Shown: positions 1 to 7,963 of the stretch, one piece after another
Position numbering within the stretch: the stretch's first letter is position 1
How the letters are laid out: each line of letters begins with the position of its first letter
From: an uncultured Treponema sp.
GTDB lineage: Bacteria > Spirochaetota > Spirochaetia > Treponematales > Treponemataceae
DNA: 39,096 nt
Direction of reading: 5' to 3'
NCBI GenBank assembly: GCA_947167345.1
Contig: CAMVHR010000026.1
Location: 1-39,096 of the forward strand
Made by a program: the position numbers and the translations under genes
Notes under the pieces: model-generated
Seen by the model: the letters and a program-made list of their open reading frames with translations, nothing else
The model's database searches: none
Told to the model about the DNA's origin: nothing

Positions 1-2
1 AC

Positions 3-1640
3 ATCTGTTCCATTCTGCTCATTATTTCAAATGCAAGTTTTTATTTTTTCAACAAAGACGTATATCTGTTCAAATATCTTTCATTCTTAATATTTATATT
101 GCCATTCTTACAAGCCTCTGTAAAAAACATACGCACTAAATTCAAAGACTTGCACACAAAGATAGAAAGTTTGGAGAAAAAGCACATTACAAATGAAATT
201 GATAATAAATTTTACATAACAACAATACATCAATTAATAGACATGAATACAATGGCAATCAATGCACTTAACATGCCAGACTTAAGCTTTAACACATACG
301 GCAGCAAAGAAATAAAAAATCTCATACACTATTATCTTGTAAAGTCGCAGTCTTTTTTGAATACAACTTTAAAAATGCGTACAAAACAGGACATGTACGA
401 GTCTAATATACTCTTGCAATCATTTTTCTCAAACTGCCTTATGCATATAGAAACAATGGCAAAAAGAAACCGTATAAAAATAAATGTACAATCATCAATA
501 GAAGAGGATACCTATGTTTGTACAAATCCATATATACTGCAACTCATTTTTGCAAGCCTTGCAAGTTCTGTAATAAAACTTACAGTTTCAGATTCCATCG
601 TTTCAATAACCTTGAATTATGCAGACGATATGCTAACCTACACATTGCAAAATGAAATTGCGTCAGAAGAGCATAAAACACTAAAAAAAATTCTTTCGAA
701 ATACAACTCTGACAAAAGTGATTATACAGAAGAAACTGATACTTATGAATTTGAGATGATACACAGGGCATGCAAGCTCTACAACGGAAATCTTTGTGTA
801 AAGTCTCTGCCAAAAGGATTTCTGTTTACGGCACAAGTAAAGGTAAAACATCTGGATATGATAAAAAACAGCGATATTATCTGCACTAAATCCTTTTACA
901 ATCCAGATCTTAACAAGGATAAAAAGCCAATACCAATCAAACTTCCTTTTTCATATTTTAAAGATACGCCTCTGTCAATTTTCATAGCAGAAGACAACTT
1001 GGTCAACATTTCATACTTTAAAAATATTTTACAGGAATACGGCATTGTCAAAACAGCATCAACAGGACTTGAAGCCTGGAATACTCTGAATGAAAATCAT
1101 TTGCTGCCAGATATTATAGTTGCAGAATATAGTCTGCCAATGATTTCTGGTACAGAACTGTTTAAAAAATGCAAAGGAGCTGAAGCCTTGCAGAATATAC
1201 CATTCATCATGCTATTGCACTCTTCTGAATATGACAGAATACAGGAACTGTATGCGGCAGGAGTATCGTCCTGCCTTGTAAAGCCTTTTTCTACAATTGA
1301 TTTTTTCAATCAGATTTCTTCGGTAATTTCAACTACATACAAAGCGAAAAATTCTGTTTTAAATCAGCTTAACAAAGCTGTAATAAGTAATTACAACATT
1401 GCAATTGAAAAACCTTCATCTGACAGTAAGCAGTCAGATGCAAAAACCAGTCAGCTTGAAAAAGCAAACCTTTCACCACGAGAAAAAGAAATCGCACTTT
1501 TAATTTCAGTAGGAAGAAGTGACAAGGAAATTGCACAGGAGCTGAACATTTCCCCAGCAACAGTAGCAACACACAATAAGAATATATTCAAGAAACTTTC
1601 CGTGCATAGCCGTATTGAGTTGATTAAAAAAGTACAGTAA
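3..1640 (+). CDS. Membrane sensor with HATPase-like domain, pseudo-receiver and LuxR-type HTH (5' end outside window)
   Basis: The reading frame is open to the left edge, so the gene starts before the window; a TTG at 99 is only an internal codon. Codons before 99 encode two hydrophobic stretches (about 15-50 and 75-115), read as the last membrane helices of a sensor. A charged coiled-coil-like stretch follows, then a region with an N-box-like motif (YILQLIFASLASSVIKLT, near bases 530-585) resembling a histidine-kinase ATPase domain; I see no clear phospho-acceptor His. A receiver-like domain (about 965-1340) keeps the acidic pocket (AEDN) and the Lys (VKPF), but Glu (codon 1125-1127) replaces the phospho-acceptor Asp. 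The C-terminus (1465-1640) is a standard LuxR/GerE helix-turn-helix (LSPREKEIALL...SPATVATH). Probably a membrane-anchored transcription regulator. Domain calls are firm; its signal and targets are unknown. Confidence 0.85.
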   Translation: MCSILLIISNASFYFFNKDVYLFKYLSFLIFILPFLQASVKNIRTKFKDLHTKIESLEKKHITNEIDNKFYITTIHQLIDMNTMAINALNMPDLSFNTYGSKEIKNLIHYYLVKSQSFLNTTLKMRTKQDMYESNILLQSFFSNCLMHIETMAKRNRIKINVQSSIEEDTYVCTNPYILQLIFASLASSVIKLTVSDSIVSITLNYADDMLTYTLQNEIASEEHKTLKKILSKYNSDKSDYTEETDTYEFEMIHRACKLYNGNLCVKSLPKGFLFTAQVKVKHLDMIKNSDIICTKSFYNPDLNKDKKPIPIKLPFSYFKDTPLSIFIAEDNLVNISYFKNILQEYGIVKTASTGLEAWNTLNENHLLPDIIVAEYSLPMISGTELFKKCKGAEALQNIPFIMLLHSSEYDRIQELYAAGVSSCLVKPFSTIDFFNQISSVISTTYKAKNSVLNQLNKAVISNYNIAIEKPSSDSKQSDAKTSQLEKANLSPREKEIALLISVGRSDKEIAQELNISPATVATHNKNIFKKLSVHSRIELIKKVQ

Positions 1641-1682
1641 GATAAGAATATATCATTGCCGTAATAAAAGGGGGTACAGTGC

Positions 1683-2747
1683 ATGGCCGGAAATACTTTT
1701 GGAGAAGCATTTAAAGTCACAACTTTTGGAGAAAGCCATGGAGAAGGACTCGGATGCATCATAGACGGATGTCCTTCAGGAATTGAATTTAACCAAGATT
1801 ATCTGCAGATGCAAATGGACAGAAGAAAACCTGGAGCAAAAAACAATGCATCTGTAACGGCACGGCAGGAAAGCGACAAGGCAGAAGTACTCAGTGGCAT
1901 TTTCGAAGGAAAAACTACAGGAACTCCAATAGCAATACTAATACGAAACAACAATCAGCATTCAGGGGATTATTCAAACATAAAAGATAAGTTCCGTCCT
2001 GGGCATGCAGATTTTACATATTTTGAAAAATACGGAATAAGGGACTATCGTGGTGGTGGTCGATCCAGCGGACGAGAAACAAGTGCAAGGGTTGCAGCAG
2101 GAGCTGTAGCTTCAATGTTCCTTCATCACTACGGAGTTTCAATAACAGCATATACACTTGCAGCAGCAGGAATTTACTGTAAAACCATAAATTTAGACGA
2201 AATTGAAAAGAATGCATTAAGAGCTGCAGACTGCAAGGCTGCACAAGAAATGAATGAAAAAATTGAACAGTTGCGTAAAGAAGGAAATTCGGCAGGAGGC
2301 ATTATTGAATGTGTCGTAAAAGGAATTCCTTCAGGATTGGGCGAGCCTGTATTTGACAAAGCTGACGCACTTTTGGCACATGCAATGCTTTCAATAGGTG
2401 CTATAAAAGGCATTGAATTTGGAACAGGATTTAATGCAGCAGAGCTTACAGGAAAAGAAAACAATGATCAAATGAGGAAAGGTCCAGAATTTCTTTCTAA
2501 TAATGCAGGCGGAATTTTGGGCGGCATTACAAGGGGTGATGAAATTGTTTTCAGAGTTGCAGTAAAGCCTGTACCAAGTATATTTACACAACAAAAGACA
2601 ATAAATACACATAATGAAGATGAAATAATGCAGATTGCAGGAAGACATGATGTTTGCCTTTGCCCCAGAATAGTACCAGTTATAGAAGCAATGACATCAA
2701 TAACGCTTGCAGATTTAATGTTAAGAAACAGAGCTTCACGTATATAA
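1683..2747 (+). CDS. aroC: Chorismate synthase
   Basis: Converts 5-enolpyruvylshikimate-3-phosphate to chorismate, the last common step of aromatic amino-acid synthesis, using reduced FMN in the cytoplasm. Family signatures are present: GESHGEGLGCIIDG at the N-terminus, RRKPGA, and the basic motif GGRSSGRETSARVAAGA around residues 120-140. The 354-residue length is normal for the family. The ATG is preceded by a strong purine-rich ribosome site (AGGGGG). It lies 42 bp after the LuxR-domain gene and 18 bp before a D,D-carboxypeptidase on the same strand, so co-transcription with one or both is likely. Nothing unusual was seen in the protein. Confidence 0.97.
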   Translation: MAGNTFGEAFKVTTFGESHGEGLGCIIDGCPSGIEFNQDYLQMQMDRRKPGAKNNASVTARQESDKAEVLSGIFEGKTTGTPIAILIRNNNQHSGDYSNIKDKFRPGHADFTYFEKYGIRDYRGGGRSSGRETSARVAAGAVASMFLHHYGVSITAYTLAAAGIYCKTINLDEIEKNALRAADCKAAQEMNEKIEQLRKEGNSAGGIIECVVKGIPSGLGEPVFDKADALLAHAMLSIGAIKGIEFGTGFNAAELTGKENNDQMRKGPEFLSNNAGGILGGITRGDEIVFRVAVKPVPSIFTQQKTINTHNEDEIMQIAGRHDVCLCPRIVPVIEAMTSITLADLMLRNRASRI

Positions 2748-2765
2748 AAGTACACAGGAAAAGGT

Positions 2766-4193
2766 ATGACAAAAATAAAAAAAATACAACTTCCCTTAAT
2801 ATTCTTTATAATACTTTCCGCTTTATGCATTTTCTGTAGCTTCTGCATAAGTGACGTTCGTAAGATGATACGGGCAGAAAATTATGTGCAGGAACTTACG
2901 GAAGAACAGAAAGTTCAGTTGAAGCAAGAACTTGATGAAAAGTTCCCAGTCAGAACAGAAATAAATCTTTCAGAACTGCCATATAATCTTGCAAAGCCAG
3001 ATTTTATAATACATGCAGGAAGTGCAATTCTGATTGACACAGTTACAGGAAGCATCCTATACGAAAAAAATGCCGATGAACCAATACCTCCTGCATCCCT
3101 TACAAAAATCGTAGAGATGTATGTACTTTTTCAGGCAGTTGAAAATCATGAAGTTTCGCTTGATGACGTTGTACCACTGCCACCCCAATGCTGGTCAGAA
3201 AACCTTCCGTCAGATGCCTCAAGAATGTATTTGGGAAAAAATCAAAGGGTAACATTGAAGGAACTGATGCTGGGGCTTGCCATTGCCAGCGGAAATGATG
3301 CCTCAATTGCTGCTGCATATTATGTCTGCGGAAACATGGAAGATTTCGTAAAAAGAATGAATGATGCAGTTGCTTCACTAGGACTTAAACATACACATTT
3401 TGTAGAATCAAGCGGTTACAGTGAACGAAATGTAACTACTGCAAGGGAATTTGCAACATTCGCAAGAATGTACATAAACAAGTACCCGCAATCACTGGAA
3501 CAGTTTCACTCAAAGAACCAGCTCGTCTATCCTCAGGAAAAAAACCTTCCTCCCGAAAAGAAGCCTCAGGTTCAGTCACTTGCCATAAAACAAAGCAATA
3601 CAAACAAATTGCTTGGAAAGATAGCCGGTTGCGATGGATTAAAGACCGGCTACATAGATGAAAGCGGCTACAACATTGCGGTGACGGCGAAAAGGAACGG
3701 AAATAGATTTTTGTCAGTAACGATGAGAGGTCCGGGACATTCTACGGCTGAAGGAAATTCCTATAGAGTTGCAGATAACCTGACGCTTTTTAACTATGCG
3801 TTTTCAAGTTTTGCAGACTATCATCCAAAGCAGGGAATACATGATTTTGCAATAGGTGTAGCAGATTCGAAACAGAAGTTCATAAAGCTGATTCCTGCAT
3901 TTTCAGAAGTTTTTACAGTACCGTTTATAACAGGCTCATCACCAGAGGAATCTGTATCTGCCATTCACACAGAAGTAACCATGCCCCACTGTCTTTTAGG
4001 CAATATAAAAAAAGGAACCGAATGCGGGAAAATTTCATACAAAATAGGTTCCACAACATTATTAACGATTCCTCTAGTCGCAGACAGAGATGTAGAATCA
4101 GCAAACATTATTGGCAGACTTTACGGAAAATTAATTTATTCGCTTATAGAACTTGATTTTTCAATAAGGTCAAGAACAGAGACAAATTCATAG
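2766..4193 (+). CDS. D-alanyl-D-alanine carboxypeptidase (S11 family, PBP5/6-like)
   Basis: Removes the terminal D-Ala from peptidoglycan pentapeptides on the outer face of the cytoplasmic membrane. The N-terminus has a basic start and a hydrophobic segment (about residues 8-28), a signal peptide or anchor. The three penicillin-binding motifs are intact: SLTK (residues 111-114), SGN (175-177) and KTG (293-295). A C-terminal region of about 110 residues after the catalytic domain fits the beta-rich domain of PBP5-like enzymes. It follows aroC by 18 bp. Its last 58 bp are shared with the end of the opposite-strand propeller gene, so the C-terminal residues of both proteins are encoded by the same DNA. 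No intrinsic terminator is visible between the two. Confidence 0.93.
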   Translation: MTKIKKIQLPLIFFIILSALCIFCSFCISDVRKMIRAENYVQELTEEQKVQLKQELDEKFPVRTEINLSELPYNLAKPDFIIHAGSAILIDTVTGSILYEKNADEPIPPASLTKIVEMYVLFQAVENHEVSLDDVVPLPPQCWSENLPSDASRMYLGKNQRVTLKELMLGLAIASGNDASIAAAYYVCGNMEDFVKRMNDAVASLGLKHTHFVESSGYSERNVTTAREFATFARMYINKYPQSLEQFHSKNQLVYPQEKNLPPEKKPQVQSLAIKQSNTNKLLGKIAGCDGLKTGYIDESGYNIAVTAKRNGNRFLSVTMRGPGHSTAEGNSYRVADNLTLFNYAFSSFADYHPKQGIHDFAIGVADSKQKFIKLIPAFSEVFTVPFITGSSPEESVSAIHTEVTMPHCLLGNIKKGTECGKISYKIGSTTLLTIPLVADRDVESANIIGRLYGKLIYSLIELDFSIRSRTETNS

Positions 4194-6265
4194 CCGTCAT
4201 TTATAAGAGACACAATAACGGCTTCCAAATCCCTGTCAGCTGTCCCTACGGAAAGAGGAATGACAAGACAGTCATATTCTATTTTACTGGCATCAACATA
4301 AAGATAGCCCGATTTAGAACCAGCTTCCTTTATAACAGAATTATAGCGGTTGAATGGTGCATGCCACAGTAAAGACAGTTCCTTACCAGTGACCATGTAA
4401 AAATCATCTTCATTTCTGGCAAGCCCCTGACGAATAAAGTCAGAATCTACCATATAAGTTGTGTTAAGCAAATCTACATTACAAAAAAACATTGAAGCAC
4501 ATATATTGCCCGAATCAGACAAAAGCTTTGTTTCTAAAGGATACCTCTGAATAAACTCACCATTTATAAAGAATGTACCGCATGCATCATATTTATTAAG
4601 TATGTATAATATTCTTCCTATGCCCTTTGCATCTGATGCCGCGTCAAAAATAAGCGATGCTTTTTTTCGAACAGGAGCAATCTGCTGAGCCTTTCCGTCC
4701 AAAGGATATGTAAATGCATTTTTATCAAGTGTACGTATATATACAGAATTAGTATAGTTCGTATTATCGGCTTCGCCAATAAATACACGGAAATTAGAGT
4801 TTGTCTGTACCATTGCAGCAGAAGGATTCTCGTTTTGAGAGTTATCAATTTCTTTCCAAGTATTCAAGTCTGTATTGTACAGATAGGCAGGTGATGAAGA
4901 AGAAGTATAGGCTGCAACAGAACCTTCATGCCAAAAAGATTTATATACAGAAGACAAAAACATTACAGAGTCTTTTTTAGTTACGGTATAATCAATCTCC
5001 TTGAATTCCAGATAACGTACAGTTTCTTTTCCGCCAATATAAATGCCGGAAATATTGTTCCATGCCGCAGATACAATATTCTGCCCCGTAATGGCAAGAG
5101 TTTCTTTCCATCCGTCAAGGCTGTACAATAGGAAAGTCGATTCGTCAGAAAAAGCAACATATTTTCGATCTGGCGACAGAACAGGTGCAATGGAATTACT
5201 TGCAGATGAAATTAAATGAATTTTATCAGATAAAGAATATACGGAACAAATGTTTTTTTTGTCTGCGTAACGAATATAATCAATCCATAAAATAGGAGTG
5301 CCATCTAACTGCCAGAATACGCTACAGCCAAGAGGTGCACCAGGAACAATGCTCAAAGGTTGCTGAATGACAGGCTGCACAAAGTCATATTTTTCTTCAT
5401 TTACAATACAATACGTAACAAATTTATTACCCGTATTAATTACAAGCTGAGAACCATCGGAATTGCACCAGAAACAATCCTGAGAAGAATCAAATGCATA
5501 TAAAAGTCTTCCAATGACAGCTCCACCACCTGTAAAAGAAGAATACAATCCCCTAATATAAAGTTCGCTTTCATGTATTCGATATATGATGTCACCATCA
5601 ATGTATAAAAGGCTCTTCTGCAAAGTCCACTCAACATTCTGAATTGTACCTTTGCCTATTTTTCGATACTTTTCTGAAAGGCTTACATTTCTGAAAGACA
5701 TTTCAGGGTTCATAAAATATATAAAGCCATTCTTTTCATATAATACGAAAGAACTGTCTGGTGACCATTTTACATTGACGCAGCCAGTTTCAACAGATAT
5801 CTTTTCTACAAGAAGTTTTTTTTCTCCTGTAGATGTATTCTGAAGTAAAAGTTTTTCAGTTCCAGAAATTTCTTTTTCTACATAGCACAACCATTTTCCA
5901 TCGGGACTCATCTTTATTGGCCGTAAGTCTTCAGAATCCGAAATCCATTTTAAAGTTTTTTCAACATTGGAATAAACCGCACTGCCGTATTTATTTCTTA
6001 TTAAAAGTGAATCCGAAAAAGGAAGAGGAGTTAGAAGTTCCGGATAACATGTTAATTTTTTAAATTCCGAGTCCAACCCCTGTTTTGCCAATTGAACAGA
6101 AAACAGAGTTTTATACTCCTGAGACACAGTAAAAAGTAGCTCATCCCGTTCATTTAAATCCAAACCTCCAAAAGTTTTTGGAGGCAATGCATGGCAAATG
6201 CTGGAAAAACAAAAAAAAGCGGAAGTAATAATGACAGCAAAAAAAGAATGTACCTTTTGCTTCAT
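4136..6265 (-). CDS. Exported beta-propeller-like protein with a degenerate NodB (polysaccharide deacetylase-like) C-terminal domain
   Basis: I start this at the ATG at 6265, not the GTG at 6271, because the ATG has a suitable ribosome site (AGGGTG) and opens directly on a signal peptide (MKQKVHSFFAVIITSAFFCF, cleavage likely after CHA). Residues about 30-520 contain repeated strands such as MSPDGKWLCYVEKE, WSPDSSFVLYE and LSPDRKYVAFSDE, typical of WD40/TolB-like propellers. The last ~180 residues resemble a NodB fold (ASLIFDAASDAKGIGRILYI, then YDACGTFFINGEFIQRYP). The catalytic TFDD is changed to IFDA, and no metal-binding HSxxH is seen, so deacetylase activity is doubtful. Its ribosome site overlaps the stop of the M23 peptidase gene, suggesting translational coupling and a shared periplasmic role. 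Function unknown. Confidence 0.8.
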   Translation of the reverse strand: MKQKVHSFFAVIITSAFFCFSSICHALPPKTFGGLDLNERDELLFTVSQEYKTLFSVQLAKQGLDSEFKKLTCYPELLTPLPFSDSLLIRNKYGSAVYSNVEKTLKWISDSEDLRPIKMSPDGKWLCYVEKEISGTEKLLLQNTSTGEKKLLVEKISVETGCVNVKWSPDSSFVLYEKNGFIYFMNPEMSFRNVSLSEKYRKIGKGTIQNVEWTLQKSLLYIDGDIIYRIHESELYIRGLYSSFTGGGAVIGRLLYAFDSSQDCFWCNSDGSQLVINTGNKFVTYCIVNEEKYDFVQPVIQQPLSIVPGAPLGCSVFWQLDGTPILWIDYIRYADKKNICSVYSLSDKIHLISSASNSIAPVLSPDRKYVAFSDESTFLLYSLDGWKETLAITGQNIVSAAWNNISGIYIGGKETVRYLEFKEIDYTVTKKDSVMFLSSVYKSFWHEGSVAAYTSSSSPAYLYNTDLNTWKEIDNSQNENPSAAMVQTNSNFRVFIGEADNTNYTNSVYIRTLDKNAFTYPLDGKAQQIAPVRKKASLIFDAASDAKGIGRILYILNKYDACGTFFINGEFIQRYPLETKLLSDSGNICASMFFCNVDLLNTTYMVDSDFIRQGLARNEDDFYMVTGKELSLLWHAPFNRYNSVIKEAGSKSGYLYVDASKIEYDCLVIPLSVGTADRDLEAVIVSLINDGYEFVSVLDLIEKSSSISE

Positions 6266-6274
6266 CAGCACACC

Positions 6275-7399
6275 CTATTTTAATACAGACATCGGATTAA
6301 CAAGCTTTCCATTTTTATAGACAGTAAAATGCAGATGAGGACCTGTTGAATAACCAGTATTTCCTACAAGGCCAATTTCCTGTCCCTGAGATACAAACTG
6401 CCCCTGCTTTACCTTTATTTTATGCATGTGACCGTACAATGTCTGATATCCGTCAATGTGTTTGATTATTACGTAATTTCCAAATACGTTTGACCAGTTT
6501 GCATACACAACAGTACCGCTCATGGCAGCCTTTATGGAAGTCCCCTGAGGACAAGCCATATCAATTCCCGTATGATAAGAAGCTGCACCGCTAATTGGGT
6601 CAGAACGGGAACCAAATGCAGAAGAAAGCCTCCAAGAAGCTTTTATTGGCCATGAAAACAATTCACCCATAGCTTTCTGAAGAGACTTATTATCAAGTTT
6701 TGCTCCAGGAATAAACAAGGACTGACCGACAGAAAGAGATTCGCTGTCCAAATCGTTAATATCAAGTATATCTTCTACAGTCACATGATATTTTGCACTA
6801 AGGCTTTCAAGAGTATCACTGGAAGAAACAGTATGCAAAAGACCGTCCACAGAAGGGATTCGTAATTTTTGCCCAAATTTTAAATAGCGTACATTCGAAA
6901 TGTCATTTACTGCTATTAAAGTTGAAATGTTTGAAAGTCCGAATTTATAGGTAATAGAGCTTATAGTATCCCCAGATTTAACGGTATAATCCTGATAGGT
7001 GACAGGTTCTTTAAATACAAATTCAGAAACGGAAGCCTCTCCAATTCCCTGAACTACATAGCCTTCTGTATTAAAAAAAGTCTCAGTATTTTTTGCACAT
7101 TCAAACATTGCCTGATTAAGAAATTCCTCTTCCGCAATGTCAGAAAGGTCAAATTTTACAATATGGGCATGATTTTCATAATTATTCAGCGCAACAATGA
7201 GTCCTACAGATATGAGAATGCACAATGGAAGAATAAGTATATACAAAGGATTTAGCTTTTTTCTTGAAGGTCTTTCGACTCTATCAGCAACAGAAGATTT
7301 TCTATATGTATTCGGATAATTAAATATTTGAGGATAAGATGAAACTGTACCGGAAGATTTCCGAAGTACAGCAGTATTTGCAAAACTTATAACTTCCAT
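6275..7399 (-). CDS. Membrane-anchored peptidase with two LysM domains and an M23 (LytM-type) domain
   Basis: A peptidoglycan endopeptidase or an activator of one. From the chosen ATG at 7399: a cytoplasmic stretch of ~60 residues, one membrane helix (NPLYILILPLCILISVGLIV), a periplasmic linker, LysM 1 (begins YTVKSGDTISSITYKFG), LysM 2 (begins HTVSSSDTLESLSAKYHVT), then an M23 domain. The M23 metal and catalytic motifs are complete: HTGIDMA, LYGHM and HLHF, so it should be active. An upstream ATG at 7465 would add 22 residues and overlap the divergent signal peptidase gene; I prefer 7399 because it leaves 57 bp for divergent promoters. It is first in a two-gene - strand unit with the propeller/NodB-like protein. 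Confidence 0.9.
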   Translation of the reverse strand: MEVISFANTAVLRKSSGTVSSYPQIFNYPNTYRKSSVADRVERPSRKKLNPLYILILPLCILISVGLIVALNNYENHAHIVKFDLSDIAEEEFLNQAMFECAKNTETFFNTEGYVVQGIGEASVSEFVFKEPVTYQDYTVKSGDTISSITYKFGLSNISTLIAVNDISNVRYLKFGQKLRIPSVDGLLHTVSSSDTLESLSAKYHVTVEDILDINDLDSESLSVGQSLFIPGAKLDNKSLQKAMGELFSWPIKASWRLSSAFGSRSDPISGAASYHTGIDMACPQGTSIKAAMSGTVVYANWSNVFGNYVIIKHIDGYQTLYGHMHKIKVKQGQFVSQGQEIGLVGNTGYSTGPHLHFTVYKNGKLVNPMSVLK

Positions 7400-7456
7400 G
7401 TATCTACTATCGACATAATTCAATTTCGATATTAGAATATAAAACCAAGAAACAGA

Positions 7457-7963
7457 ATGGAACATCTTAGACGGAACTCATTTTTACTATGCATTTTTAC
7501 AGGAATTATACTGGGAATGCTTGTAAAGTTATTCATTATAGATATAGTACACATTAGCGGCTCTTCCATGGAACCGACAATACAAAACGGAAAAGCAGTA
7601 GTAGTAAACAAATTGGCATATGGCCTTGTAAAGCCGTTCGGCAGTACCCTTATGTGTGCGTGGAACACACCAAAATGCGGCGACATTGTAATATACATGC
7701 ACGACAACAGGCTTGTCATAAAAAGATGTACTGCAACATCTCTGTGTCCACTGGAATATTCGTCAGATAAAGGATATACTTTAAGAGTGAACAATGTCGA
7801 CTACCCTCTCACTGAAGAACAGTTTGAATCAATGAAGGCTTTCAGCAAAGTGCCAGAAAAAATGATTCTTGCAATAGGAGACAATTATACAGATTCCATT
7901 GATTCACGAAGTTACGGATTTATTCCTGTTTACAATATACTAGGAAAAGCTTTATGCAATTAA
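7457..7963 (+). CDS. lepB: Signal peptidase I (S26A family)
   Basis: Cleaves signal peptides of exported proteins at the outer face of the cytoplasmic membrane. A single N-terminal helix (about residues 9-29) is followed by the catalytic motif SGSSMEPTIQNG (Ser37), the Lys motif LVIKR (Lys89) and the box E-like GDNYTDSIDSRSYG near residues 141-154. The 168-residue length suits a compact bacterial enzyme. Its 3' end overlaps the penicillin-binding protein gene by 10 bp, so the two are very likely translated from one message. It is divergent from the M23 peptidase gene. The symbol lepB is given on family grounds; other signal peptidase paralogues may exist in the genome. Confidence 0.92.
   Translation: MEHLRRNSFLLCIFTGIILGMLVKLFIIDIVHISGSSMEPTIQNGKAVVVNKLAYGLVKPFGSTLMCAWNTPKCGDIVIYMHDNRLVIKRCTATSLCPLEYSSDKGYTLRVNNVDYPLTEEQFESMKAFSKVPEKMILAIGDNYTDSIDSRSYGFIPVYNILGKALCN

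Noticed and set aside
7400..7465. Upstream start of the M23 peptidase gene
   Set aside because: It would overlap the divergent lepB start and add an AT-rich 22-residue segment without a clear ribosome site. Not excluded, but less likely.
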